From NCBI RefSeq assembly GCF_000378485.1, contig NZ_KB899971.1, forward strand, positions 62,001 through 126,000: 64,000 nt of DNA, given 5' to 3'. The DNA comes from Flavobacterium rivuli WB 3.3-2 = DSM 21788 (GTDB lineage: Bacteria; Bacteroidota; Bacteroidia; Flavobacteriales; Flavobacteriaceae). The translations under genes and the position numbers were made by a program. A model generated the notes under the pieces. The model had not been told where the DNA came from and ran no database searches. It worked only from the letters and a program-made list of their open reading frames with translations. Below are positions 43,220-51,649 of the stretch, piece by piece (the first letter of the stretch is position 1; every line of letters begins with the position of its first letter).

Positions 43220-43681
43220 CTAAAGAAATATCATCGGAATCTCCTCTGCTCCTACATTATAATCTGTACAATATGTATTAAAAACCCAAAGATGATTATC
43301 TATAAGTATAAAGTCCTGCGGTTTTTCTACTTGCAAAATATTTAATGCCTCCACAAACTCATTATATTTAGAATGCTTATCAAAATAAAAATGCACACCT
43401 TTAATAGTATCGTTTGCAGCAGAAATATCTCTAACAGCGTCCTGAGCCTTTTGCATTTGCGCAGTGTCCCACTCTTTATCACCAGTAATTTTTATAGTAA
43501 TGTAATCTCTTTTATGATTATCTAATGCATGTTGCATTTTATCGTCATCGACCCATACAGGAATTGCGGTTTCATTAGTTACGATATTTACTTTGTATAA
43601 ATAATAAAATAATAACACCGGAGTAAGCAGCGTTATTGCCGTTAGCCCCTGTAATGCAAAATGCCTTCTATGTGGTATCAT
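43220..43681 (-). CDS. Membrane-anchored protein of unknown function
   Basis: 153 residues. One membrane helix near the N-terminus (about 10-30, LQGLTAITLLTPVLLFYYLY) is followed by an extracytoplasmic domain. That topology and the alternating strand-helix pattern (DYITIKITGDKEWDTAQMQKA) recall ExbD/TolR-type proteins, but the match is only impressionistic. It lies 15 bases after the stop of the next membrane protein gene and is probably co-transcribed with it. Confidence 0.7.
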   Translation of the reverse strand: MIPHRRHFALQGLTAITLLTPVLLFYYLYKVNIVTNETAIPVWVDDDKMQHALDNHKRDYITIKITGDKEWDTAQMQKAQDAVRDISAANDTIKGVHFYFDKHSKYNEFVEALNILQVEKPQDFILIDNHLWVFNTYCTDYNVGAEEIPMIFL

Positions 43682-43696
43682 AATTATCTATTTTAG

Positions 43697-44353
43697 TTAT
43701 ACAACATTTGATGAAATACTAAAACCTACAACCATAAACACTGCAATGATTATAAAAAATATCAGGAACTTTTTTACATCGGCAATGGTATAACCGGGCT
43801 TTAAAACTCCCGATGCGAAATAAGGTGATGCCAATGTAACCACTGCAAATAATATAACTACAACAAACGCCAACTGCATGGCAGAAAGAAACGCCACTAA
43901 GCTACCTGTTAGCGACATATTAACAGCTCCATAAATAACTATGGCAAGCCATAAGGTAAGCAGCATAACAAGAGGCTTTGTTTTCATGGCAAAACCTCCC
44001 TGAGTTTGCAGCTCCCTTACCTCTGTTTGTGCGCGGTGCCCTATGGCATCAGTATTTGCCATAAAGCCGGTAGCCTCTATTTGCCTTAGTAATTCGGCGG
44101 GGCTTTTAGACGACCAGAATACCACCTCATCTTTATACTGCGGTACTTTATGATGAATTTTAATGCCCGCACCCATTTTATAACCTCGAGGATGAGGCAT
44201 TAAAGAAATAATATCGCCGGGTAAAAAAACAAGTTTACCAATAAGGCTAACATTAAGTTCCAGCTTATTGCGGGTTACATTTAGTGTAGCAAATGGCCAC
44301 GACGATTTTAAAGCTCCAATTTTTGCCCCACCTGTATTTTTAAACTCGTTCAT
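43697..44353 (-). CDS. Membrane protein of unknown function
   Basis: 218 residues. A soluble, beta-rich N-terminal part of about 120 residues (SWPFATLNVTRNKLELNV, FLPGDIISLMPH) precedes three hydrophobic segments (about 126-145, 150-172, 195-214). No named family recognised. It is first of a two-gene unit with the protein at 43220. Confidence 0.72.
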   Translation of the reverse strand: MNEFKNTGGAKIGALKSSWPFATLNVTRNKLELNVSLIGKLVFLPGDIISLMPHPRGYKMGAGIKIHHKVPQYKDEVVFWSSKSPAELLRQIEATGFMANTDAIGHRAQTEVRELQTQGGFAMKTKPLVMLLTLWLAIVIYGAVNMSLTGSLVAFLSAMQLAFVVVILFAVVTLASPYFASGVLKPGYTIADVKKFLIFFIIIAVFMVVGFSISSNVV

Positions 44354-44418
44354 AAAACGTTAGTTATGTTAACTACTTTAAAAGTAAAACAAAAAAACAT
44401 GCGCTAAACTATAGAACA

Positions 44419-44454
44419 TAAAAAAAGGTGCTCCCCTTGCCGGAAGCACCTTTT
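44419..44454 (-). terminator. Terminator of the ECF sigma operon
   Basis: Stem AAAAGGTGCT / AGCACCTTTT with a short inner CC/GG pairing. The minus strand continues into seven Ts. It ends the operon of 46860-44485. Confidence 0.88.
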
Positions 44455-44484
44455 CATCAAAAGTACAAAACTAACCCTTATACA

Positions 44485-45522
44485 TTAATTGAAATCAAAA
44501 CGTATGCCAAGAGACAAATTATTCTGATCTATTTCATTATTTGAAAAAACAGGCTGTAAATCGTACTTTGCATACAGGCTAATATCACGATAACCCACAT
44601 AAGCGCTTACACCATATACAAAATCGTTTACATTATAATTACCTTTTGTCCTGTCTTTAACGTTGTTGCCGTTATCATCTTCAAATTTAATAATCTGTTT
44701 TTCTTTTACATTGAGGCCTACATAACCACCTACGCCTAAACGGAAACCCCTTTGTATAGGAAAATAGGTTTTATCGCCGTTTACTTTCTTTTTGGCAAAA
44801 TCAAACTCTAAGTGTGCAGGTATTACAAGGTTTACATAGCGCAGGCGGGCAACATCTATATCGCGGCCGGCATCTACAAGTATTGTCCTGGCGCCATCTT
44901 TTGCAAAAACCCTGTCTCCATCCGGGCGAAGGTTATTGTACTGTAACGACAAGCCATATTTAGCATGCAGCAGGTTGTTCTCTTTAAGTATCCTTGTGTT
45001 CCAGCTTACGCCCCACTCATAAAAATCGCTCCTCCATTTAAAATTTTTATCTGCATTACCATCGTTCATAAGCCTGTTTACACCTATTGCAAACACCAGT
45101 TGCGATTGTGTTCTCTTATACTCATATACTTTTTTAATAGAATCCTTCACAGAGCGCGACTTGGTATCATACTTAAAAGTAAATCTCCTGCCATTTTTAT
45201 CCTCTTCAATTTTACCGTCTACCTTATCTTTTACAAGGTCGTCAAGTTTTTGCTGCTCCACCGCAACAAGGGTTTCTATATTGTTTGCGCGTTTTTGGGC
45301 AAGTTCCTGCTTTTTCGAATCGGCCTGGGCAGTGGTAATCTCATTTTTTTCTAACTGAACGTTAACCGCCTCAACCTCTGTTTTAAGCGAGTCTTTTTGC
45401 TGTTTTGTAATCAGTTCTATTTTATCGCCTATGGCGTTTGCACGGTCGCTAAAAGTTTGTGCACATAATTTTGTAGCGCAAAGGCATAGCAATGCCACTA
45501 CATAAAAAGTAATAGTTTTCAT
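44485..45522 (-). CDS. Putative outer membrane beta-barrel protein with coiled-coil N-terminus
   Basis: 345 residues, signal peptide ending CAQ. Residues about 25-130 are Lys/Glu/Gln-rich and helical (KQQKDSLKTEVEAVNVQLEKNE), probably coiled coil. The rest has alternating strands ending in NLSLGIRFDFN, with aromatic Phe near the C-terminus as in outer membrane barrels. It is the third gene of the sigma/anti-sigma operon, so it may be the effector or its signal source. Confidence 0.75.
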   Translation of the reverse strand: MKTITFYVVALLCLCATKLCAQTFSDRANAIGDKIELITKQQKDSLKTEVEAVNVQLEKNEITTAQADSKKQELAQKRANNIETLVAVEQQKLDDLVKDKVDGKIEEDKNGRRFTFKYDTKSRSVKDSIKKVYEYKRTQSQLVFAIGVNRLMNDGNADKNFKWRSDFYEWGVSWNTRILKENNLLHAKYGLSLQYNNLRPDGDRVFAKDGARTILVDAGRDIDVARLRYVNLVIPAHLEFDFAKKKVNGDKTYFPIQRGFRLGVGGYVGLNVKEKQIIKFEDDNGNNVKDRTKGNYNVNDFVYGVSAYVGYRDISLYAKYDLQPVFSNNEIDQNNLSLGIRFDFN

Positions 45523-45563
45523 GTTGTTTTGATTTTAGTAAAAAAATTGTTTTTGATTGATGT

Positions 45564-46313
45564 TTATTCGTGGTTTCTTGACGCTACCGACGATTTTATT
45601 ATATTATAATTTTTAGCTACTGATTGCAGCACCTTACCCCTGAAACTCTCGTTAAGCTCTCCCTCTACCGATGTAAGCAGCGAATTAGAATCTACCTTAA
45701 CCGATTGTTTTTTTGGTTTGCCTGTTGCTGCCATTTGCTCTGTTACTGCCGTACTCTCTACCGATGCCAAAAGATTAGCCGCATCTACCGTAATTTTAGC
45801 AGGGCCTGTTTTAACTTTTACAGCATCGTTAACACCTATTGTAGCAGCAACGGCATCTTTGTTTACCATTGGTGCAATTTCATTTTTTGCAGTCTCCTTT
45901 TTAACTACAGTTGTTTTGTTATTTACAAAGGCCGCAGGTTTATTATTAGAGACTGTAGTAGTTGTTACAGCAACCGTTTCCTCCTGCTTAATACTTTCAC
46001 TGTCAATTACCGTGGGTTTAAAACTTTCGCCTACAGATGTTTTTTGCTCACTTTTACCTTCTGTAATCCTGTTATCGTCAGTAGTAATCCCGTTTTTAGT
46101 GTTTTGGCTTTCCTGGTTTAAGAATAGCGACCCAACCAGTAACAGGGCCAAAAAACTTGCCGCCATATACATCCAGGTACGGCTGGGTTTCTTTTTCTTT
46201 TCTTCGGTAACCGATAGCATGGCATCCAGCCTGTCCCACGCCATCTCTGTGGGCTGTATGGTGCGCTGCTCCAGTTTTTGTTTAAAGTCCTGTTCTAATT
46301 TATTCGGTTCCAT
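45564..46313 (-). CDS. Anti-sigma-factor-like single-pass membrane protein
   Basis: 249 residues. A cytoplasmic N-terminal segment (about 1-45, EMAWDRLDAML, KKKKPS) is followed by one membrane helix (TWMYMAASFLALLLVGSLFL). A low-complexity extracytoplasmic region rich in Val, Thr, Lys and Ala comes next. The layout and overlap with the sigma gene (14 bases) indicate an anti-sigma factor or regulator, though no anti-sigma domain is obvious by eye. The inference rests on context. Confidence 0.7.
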   Translation of the reverse strand: MEPNKLEQDFKQKLEQRTIQPTEMAWDRLDAMLSVTEEKKKKPSRTWMYMAASFLALLLVGSLFLNQESQNTKNGITTDDNRITEGKSEQKTSVGESFKPTVIDSESIKQEETVAVTTTTVSNNKPAAFVNNKTTVVKKETAKNEIAPMVNKDAVAATIGVNDAVKVKTGPAKITVDAANLLASVESTAVTEQMAATGKPKKQSVKVDSNSLLTSVEGELNESFRGKVLQSVAKNYNIIKSSVASRNHE

Positions 46314-46860
46314 TTACGTAGTTCTTTTGTTTGTTAATTTGCTCCTGAAGCATCTTGCGTGCATGGCTCAGTTGCGATTTGCTCGTCCCTTCATTTATCC
46401 CCAGCATTTTTGCAATTTCCTGGTGTTTAAAACCCTCTATACAATACAGGTTAAAAACCATTTTGTAACCATCCGGCAGGCTGTCTATAAGGCTTTGTAT
46501 ATCATCTACACTAAAGTGGCTCTCTATGTTATTAAACGTGTCCTCTACATAATATTCATCTTCCAGAAAACCCACTTTTTTTTGAACCCTCAGGTACGAT
46601 ATGCATTCGTTTACCATGATCCTGCGTATCCAGCCCTCAAAACTACCTTTGTGCTCAAAATTTTTAAGGTTTGTAAACACCTTCATAAAAGCAGTTATCA
46701 TTACATCTTCGGCCAGGTGCAGGTCTTTTATATACTGCCTGCAAATACTTAGCATCTTTGGTGCATGCTTAGCATAAATTTTTTGCTGCGCATGCCGGTT
46801 GTTATCGGCGGCGAGCTTTATAATGTCTTTCTCTTCCTGGTGTAAATTAATTACTTTCAA
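46300..46860 (-). CDS. ECF RNA polymerase sigma factor
   Basis: 186 residues with sigma region 2 (DVMITAFMKVFTNLKNFEHKGSFEGWIRRIMVNECISYLR, broken here by the writing limit only in my reading) and region 4 (LPDGYKMVFNLYCIEGFKHQEIAKMLGI). These place it in the sigma-70 ECF group. It heads a three-gene operon with a membrane protein and an outer membrane protein, typical of a cell-surface signalling unit. The 287-base upstream gap to 47148 has no gene. It holds a direct repeat GTGTTGGT at 46869 and 46881. Confidence 0.92.
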   Translation of the reverse strand: MKVINLHQEEKDIIKLAADNNRHAQQKIYAKHAPKMLSICRQYIKDLHLAEDVMITAFMKVFTNLKNFEHKGSFEGWIRRIMVNECISYLRVQKKVGFLEDEYYVEDTFNNIESHFSVDDIQSLIDSLPDGYKMVFNLYCIEGFKHQEIAKMLGINEGTSKSQLSHARKMLQEQINKQKNYVNGTE

Positions 46861-47147
46861 AACGGTTCGTGTTGGTTGGTGTGTTGGTCGTTATTGGTTC
46901 TCCTTTTCAGTTACAAACCTCCTTCTATAAGCATAGACGACAAGGATTGCAAAATGGTTGCATGAAAGGTAATTATTTTTTTAAAAATATTTTAAACACC
47001 TGAAATGCAATTAGATATTTTTTTTATTTTTTTTATCTGATATAGCAATTGCTAAAACATAACTCCATTTAAAAACATGTATCGAAATTTTCTTATTCCG
47101 AAAAAAATGTTAATTTTAACAACAATCACCAATATCAACAATTATTT

Positions 47148-48122
47148 ATGAAAAAGACACTCTTAATGTTTGGACTTATCATCGCTACTTCATTTTTTGC
47201 CCCTGCAGCCGCACAGATATCTGTAGGGCGCGATAAAGTTGGCTCTCTCGAAAAGTTTAAAAAGGGAGAATATGATATTATTAAAAGCAAGACCAGCATT
47301 TTTGTAAACGACGATTTTACCATAGACGAAATGGAAACCATACTAAAACAGGTATGGACAATTAATCCTTATAAAGTAATTTCGAGAGAAGAGTTTGAAA
47401 AAAACGCGTCTAAATATGTTACAGAGAACAATGCTATTTGGAAAATGAATGCTCTCTTAAAAACTAAAACAAGCCAAAAAGGTTTTACATCAGAATATCT
47501 ATATGTGTATTACGAATATTTTTACCCTACCGATATAAAAGAAAAGAAGAAGAAACTGGATTATGATACTAACGAGATCGCAGCAATATTTATGGGTGGT
47601 AATACCGATGCCATGTGGGAAATGGTTAGAAAGGTAAAATTTGGCGACCTTCAGGAAGACCTATACAATTACCAGTTAGGATATGTTAAAAACTATTTGC
47701 AATATGTAAACAACCTTTTAGTAAACCAGGGCACATCATGGGTATATGATACCGATTATGACAAGGCCAAAGTAAAAGAACTGGCAACAAAAACCATATA
47801 TGTTCCTGAATATTTAAAAACTAAGAGTATATGGGGATATAAAGATAAAGACCGCCTCAACCCCGATGAACTTTTTGAGAAGTATCCTTATAAATATGAA
47901 TGGATAAGCGACGAGGCACTAAACAAAAAAATACTTGCCGGTGGCAGCGAAGATTTTTACTACGTATTTTACACAAAAGTAAATGGACAGAAAATGGTAA
48001 CCGTCACTAATGGTAAAAATGGCGATGTAATTTATAAAGATTACCAAACCATGAGCTACCAACTTAAACCCAAGGACCTGGGAGAACTGGCAGATGCTGT
48101 TAAAAAGAGTCTAAAGAAATAA
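47148..48122 (+). CDS. Exported protein of unknown function
   Basis: 324 residues, signal peptide MKKTLLMFGLIIATSFFAPAAAQ. The mature part is rich in Lys, Tyr and Asp with repeated aromatic clusters (EYLYVYYEYFYP). No catalytic motif or known domain recognised. It is divergent from the ECF sigma operon and ends at a terminator shared with the convergent protease gene. Confidence 0.78.
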   Translation: MKKTLLMFGLIIATSFFAPAAAQISVGRDKVGSLEKFKKGEYDIIKSKTSIFVNDDFTIDEMETILKQVWTINPYKVISREEFEKNASKYVTENNAIWKMNALLKTKTSQKGFTSEYLYVYYEYFYPTDIKEKKKKLDYDTNEIAAIFMGGNTDAMWEMVRKVKFGDLQEDLYNYQLGYVKNYLQYVNNLLVNQGTSWVYDTDYDKAKVKELATKTIYVPEYLKTKSIWGYKDKDRLNPDELFEKYPYKYEWISDEALNKKILAGGSEDFYYVFYTKVNGQKMVTVTNGKNGDVIYKDYQTMSYQLKPKDLGELADAVKKSLKK

Positions 48123-48138
48123 TTTTGTATATATATTG

Positions 48139-48184
48139 ATAACGCTGTTAAAAAAGCTTACTTTTTAATAGCGTTATATTTTTT
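48139..48184 (+). terminator. Terminator overlapping the end of the convergent gene
   Basis: A long hairpin, ATAACGCT-G-TTAAAAA with its complement (one G-T pair), followed by a run of six Ts. It starts 17 bases after the stop at 48122, and its body covers the last codons of the minus-strand protease gene that ends at 48148. Confidence 0.85.
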
Positions 48185-49299
48185 ATACTGCCATATCTGT
48201 TTACAGATAATGTTATCTGTGATGTATTGTCCTGTATACTTTCGAAATAATCAAGGCAATCACAAAGGGTATTGCAGGTTATAGCATCACCATTAATTGC
48301 TACTACAATATCATCCAGGAGTAAACCGGCTTTTTCAGCATTGCTGCCTTTAAAAAGGCTTAGGATTTTATGTTGCCCATTTTCAAACTTAAGCCCAAAT
48401 CCATAACGCTCCCAACTCTCATTTGACAACTCCTTAAAAGGTTTTAAATACATTTCATTATCAGGAAAATTCAGTGTTACTATGTAATTTTCGATGATAG
48501 GGCAACCCAATAATGTAGCCTCAAAATCATTCCCAAAAAACACAGGTTTATTTTTAAACTGTAAAACTCCTATAGAATAATTTGCTTCCATTACTGTAAC
48601 AGTATTAAGTTTTCTCCCGGCAGTAGTTTCTGAGGCCGCACCTGTTATAAATATCTCTTTACCTGTATTCTTAAATTTTAGGCCGTCTGTTTTGCCCAAT
48701 TCTAACAAAATATTACTCCCTGTATCAAAAAGCGTTTTTTGTTTCTTACCGTTAATTTTCAAGTCAATGTAAGGCTGTTTAAACTTGTCTAAAGAAACAG
48801 GTATTTTAGTAGCACCTTTTAAGCCCGGCAGTTTACGTTTGTCATTAGTTACTATAATTTTACGGCTGCCATAATCTATTTGCCATATACATTTACTTAT
48901 AATATTAGCACCAATAAAACCTCCGTTAATTTTGCATTTAAGTGCAGGAAGGTTTGTCAGGTTTAATGTACGCATTGCTACATTTTTAAAAGCAAGCCCT
49001 GCAATAACAATACTATCGGCATAAAAATTACTATTTTTACCCGATTGCTGTGTGCCAGCTATGGGATATACAGACTTTATCTCATTGCTTATTAATGACA
49101 GGGCGCCGGTATCAAAGAGAAAATTATATGTCTCATTACCCAGTCTGGCTTTTATTATAATAGCTCCCCGATCGTATTCAAAAGGCAGTTCATAATAAAA
49201 ATCATCTTTGGGGATAATCGCATCGTTTTGCTGAGCGTTTAAATTGATGCTATAAAATAACTGGAATAAGAGAAAAGTAAAAAAGAATCGCATTGCCAT
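48148..49299 (-). CDS. Exported aspartyl protease with PDZ domain
   Basis: 383 residues, signal peptide ending NAQ. Two aspartyl-protease lobes are visible: FDTGALSL near residue 63 and FDTGSNILL near residue 190, so both halves of a pepsin-like pair are in one chain. A C-terminal PDZ domain (about 300-375) has the loop GLKFENGQHKILSLFKGS and AEKAGLLLDDIVVAING. Probably a periplasmic or surface protease. Either of two nearby ATGs could be the start. Confidence 0.88.
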   Translation of the reverse strand: MAMRFFFTFLLFQLFYSINLNAQQNDAIIPKDDFYYELPFEYDRGAIIIKARLGNETYNFLFDTGALSLISNEIKSVYPIAGTQQSGKNSNFYADSIVIAGLAFKNVAMRTLNLTNLPALKCKINGGFIGANIISKCIWQIDYGSRKIIVTNDKRKLPGLKGATKIPVSLDKFKQPYIDLKINGKKQKTLFDTGSNILLELGKTDGLKFKNTGKEIFITGAASETTAGRKLNTVTVMEANYSIGVLQFKNKPVFFGNDFEATLLGCPIIENYIVTLNFPDNEMYLKPFKELSNESWERYGFGLKFENGQHKILSLFKGSNAEKAGLLLDDIVVAINGDAITCNTLCDCLDYFESIQDNTSQITLSVNRYGSIKNITLLKSKLF

Positions 49300-49389
49300 T
49301 AGTTGTTGAGCAATTAATGTATGAATATTATAAATAACAGCCTTCCTTAATTATAGATACCCTGCAAAAAATAAGTGTAAAGATATAAC

Positions 49390-50367
49390 TTACTTCTTCC
49401 TCTCTATAACGTAGTTAACCATAAGCATAAGTGCCTCTTTATAGGGCGATGCCGGGTAGCCGGATAGCAGCAGTAAAGCCTCTTCGCGAAACTGTCCCAT
49501 TTTTTGCTCGGCATAAGTAAGGCCGCCTTTTTGTTTTACAAAATCGATAACCTGCTTTACGCGCTTCTTATCTTTGTTATGGTTTTTAACCGAATTTATA
49601 ACCCATTTTTTTTCGTCTTTAGAGCAGTTGTTAAGGGCATAAATAAGTGGGAGTGTCATTTTTTGTTCCTTAATATCTATACCTGTAGGTTTACCTATGG
49701 CATCATCGGTATAATCAAAAAGGTCGTCTTTTATCTGGAAAGCCATCCCTATCAGCTCGCCAAATTTGCGCATCTTCTCTGTGTCATCCCCTTCAGGGTT
49801 TACAGAGCAGGCACCAAGCGAGCAGCAGGCAGCTATTAGTGTAGCGGTCTTTTGGCGGATAATTTCGTAATAAATATCTTCGGTTATATCCAGCCTGCGG
49901 GCTTTTTCTATTTGTAGTAATTCGCCCTCGCTCATTTCGCGCACAGCCACAGATATAATGCGAAGCAAATCAAAATCGCCATGATCTATAGAAAGCAACA
50001 GGCCTTTACTAAGCAGGTAATCGCCCACCAGTACGGCTATTTTGTTTTTCCACAAAGCATTTACCGAGAAAAACCCACGGCGGCGGTTGCTGTCGTCCAC
50101 CACATCGTCATGAACTAAGGTAGCCGTGTGTATAAGCTCTATTACAGCAGCACCGCGATAAGTACGCTCGTTTACTACGCCTCCACTTACCATCTTGGCA
50201 GTAAGAAACACAAACATAGGGCGCATTTGCTTGCCCTTGCGATTTACTATATAATGGGTAATGCGGTTTAACAACGCCACTTTAGACGACATGGACTCAC
50301 GGAATTTTTTTTCAAAAATTTCCATTTCCTCTGTTATAGGCTGCTTTATTTGCTCAACGATTTTCAT
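49390..50367 (-). CDS. Polyprenyl diphosphate synthase
   Basis: Trans-isoprenyl chain synthase, probably making the side chain of menaquinone. 325 residues from the chosen start MKIVEQIKQPI; an in-frame ATG six codons upstream is less likely. Both aspartate-rich motifs are present: DDVVD (in LVHDDVVDDSNRRRG) and DDLFD (in QIKDDLFDYTDD). GKQMRPMFVF is the substrate-binding block. The chain length cannot be read directly. Upstream of it lies rlmN on the same strand. Confidence 0.93.
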   Translation of the reverse strand: MKIVEQIKQPITEEMEIFEKKFRESMSSKVALLNRITHYIVNRKGKQMRPMFVFLTAKMVSGGVVNERTYRGAAVIELIHTATLVHDDVVDDSNRRRGFFSVNALWKNKIAVLVGDYLLSKGLLLSIDHGDFDLLRIISVAVREMSEGELLQIEKARRLDITEDIYYEIIRQKTATLIAACCSLGACSVNPEGDDTEKMRKFGELIGMAFQIKDDLFDYTDDAIGKPTGIDIKEQKMTLPLIYALNNCSKDEKKWVINSVKNHNKDKKRVKQVIDFVKQKGGLTYAEQKMGQFREEALLLLSGYPASPYKEALMLMVNYVIERKK

Positions 50368-50459
50368 GCGCCTCAAAGATAACAAAAGAGATTGATTACA
50401 GAATACAGATTATTCACAATTCCTACAAACTGAAAACCGGGGCTGCGGCCGGAAACTGG

Positions 50460-51509
50460 TTAAACTGTTTCGGCCTTATTGGCTAATTGCCCGCACGCGG
50501 CATCTATATCTTTACCACGGCTGCGGCGCACTTTTGCCACAACACCATTGTTTTCTAATGCACGAATGTAAGCATCGGTAACCTCGGGGGCTGCCTGCTG
50601 AAATTCGCCATCGTCAATAGGGTTATATTCTATAAGGTTAACCTTGCAGGGCACATATTTGCAAAAGCGCACAAGGGCATCAATATCTTCTTTTTTATCG
50701 TTTATGTCTTTCCAAACCACATACTCATAAGTAACGCGGCTTTTGGTTTTAGCATACCAGTACTCTAACGATTCGCGCAAATCTGCGAGCGGAAAATTAG
50801 CACTAAAGGGCATAATGCGCGCACGAACTTCATCTATTGCAGAGTGCAGCGATACGGCAAGCTTAAACTTAACCTCATCATCGGCAAGTTTCTTTATCAT
50901 TTTAGGCAATCCGGATGTAGATACTGTAATCCTGCGGGCACTCATGCCCAAACCTTCGGGCGAAGTAATTTTATCTATAGCCTTAAGCACGTTATTATAG
51001 TTCATGAGTGGTTCGCCCATACCCATAAATACAATATTGCTTAGCGGCCTGTTGTGGTACAGTCGGCTCTCACTATCTATGGCAGCCACCTGATCGTAAA
51101 TTTCGTCGGGGTTAAGGTTACGCATGCGCTTTAGCCTTGCCGTAGCACAAAAATTACAGTCCAGGCTGCACCCCACCTGGCTGCTTACACAGGCAGTAGT
51201 ACGGGTCTTGGTAGGTATAAGTACGCTCTCTACCACAAGGCCATCATGCAGGCGCACAGCATTCTTTACAGTACCATCTGTACTTTGCTGCATCTGGTCT
51301 ACGTGAATGTGGTTTATAACAAAGTTATCCTGAAGCATCTGGCGGGTAGCCTTGCCTATGCTCGTCATATCATCAAAGGTATGTGCACGTTTGTTCCACA
51401 GCCATTCGTATACCTGGTTGCCACGAAATGCTTTATCGCCATTTGCCACAAAAAAATCACGAAGCTGGTCTTTTGTTAGCGCCCTTATATCTTTCTTCTC
51501 CATTTGCAT
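50460..51509 (-). CDS. rlmN: RlmN, dual-specificity 23S rRNA/tRNA adenine-C2 methyltransferase
   Basis: Radical SAM enzyme that methylates C2 of A2503 in 23S rRNA and A37 in some tRNAs. 349 residues. The iron-sulfur motif CSLDCNFC fits CxxxCxxC. FMGMGEPLMNYNNV is the SAM-binding block, and the catalytic cysteine lies near the end in DIDAACGQL. It is followed on the same strand by the prenyl synthase. Confidence 0.96.
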   Translation of the reverse strand: MQMEKKDIRALTKDQLRDFFVANGDKAFRGNQVYEWLWNKRAHTFDDMTSIGKATRQMLQDNFVINHIHVDQMQQSTDGTVKNAVRLHDGLVVESVLIPTKTRTTACVSSQVGCSLDCNFCATARLKRMRNLNPDEIYDQVAAIDSESRLYHNRPLSNIVFMGMGEPLMNYNNVLKAIDKITSPEGLGMSARRITVSTSGLPKMIKKLADDEVKFKLAVSLHSAIDEVRARIMPFSANFPLADLRESLEYWYAKTKSRVTYEYVVWKDINDKKEDIDALVRFCKYVPCKVNLIEYNPIDDGEFQQAAPEVTDAYIRALENNGVVAKVRRSRGKDIDAACGQLANKAETV

Positions 51510-51584
51510 GCTGCAAAGGTAGTAACTATTTGCGAATAATTTATTTAAGCATTTAAAGAGGTTTGGATCAGGTTTAATGTAACT

Positions 51585-51613
51585 AAAAAAGCCTGCAAAT
51601 TTCTTTGCAGGCT
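51585..51613 (-). terminator. Terminator after the beta-lactamase
   Basis: Stem AGCCTGCAAA / TTTGCAGGCT with a four-base loop and six Ts on the minus strand, 36 bases past the stop. The stem equals that of the tRNA-Arg terminator. Confidence 0.9.
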
Positions 51614-51649
51614 ACATAGTGAAATTATTTAATTTCAGCACATGCTGAG

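Noticed and set aside
45718..46752. A 344-codon plus-strand frame opposite the sigma / anti-sigma genes.
   Set aside because: It spans two genes whose overlap, domains and operon order are convincing on the minus strand.
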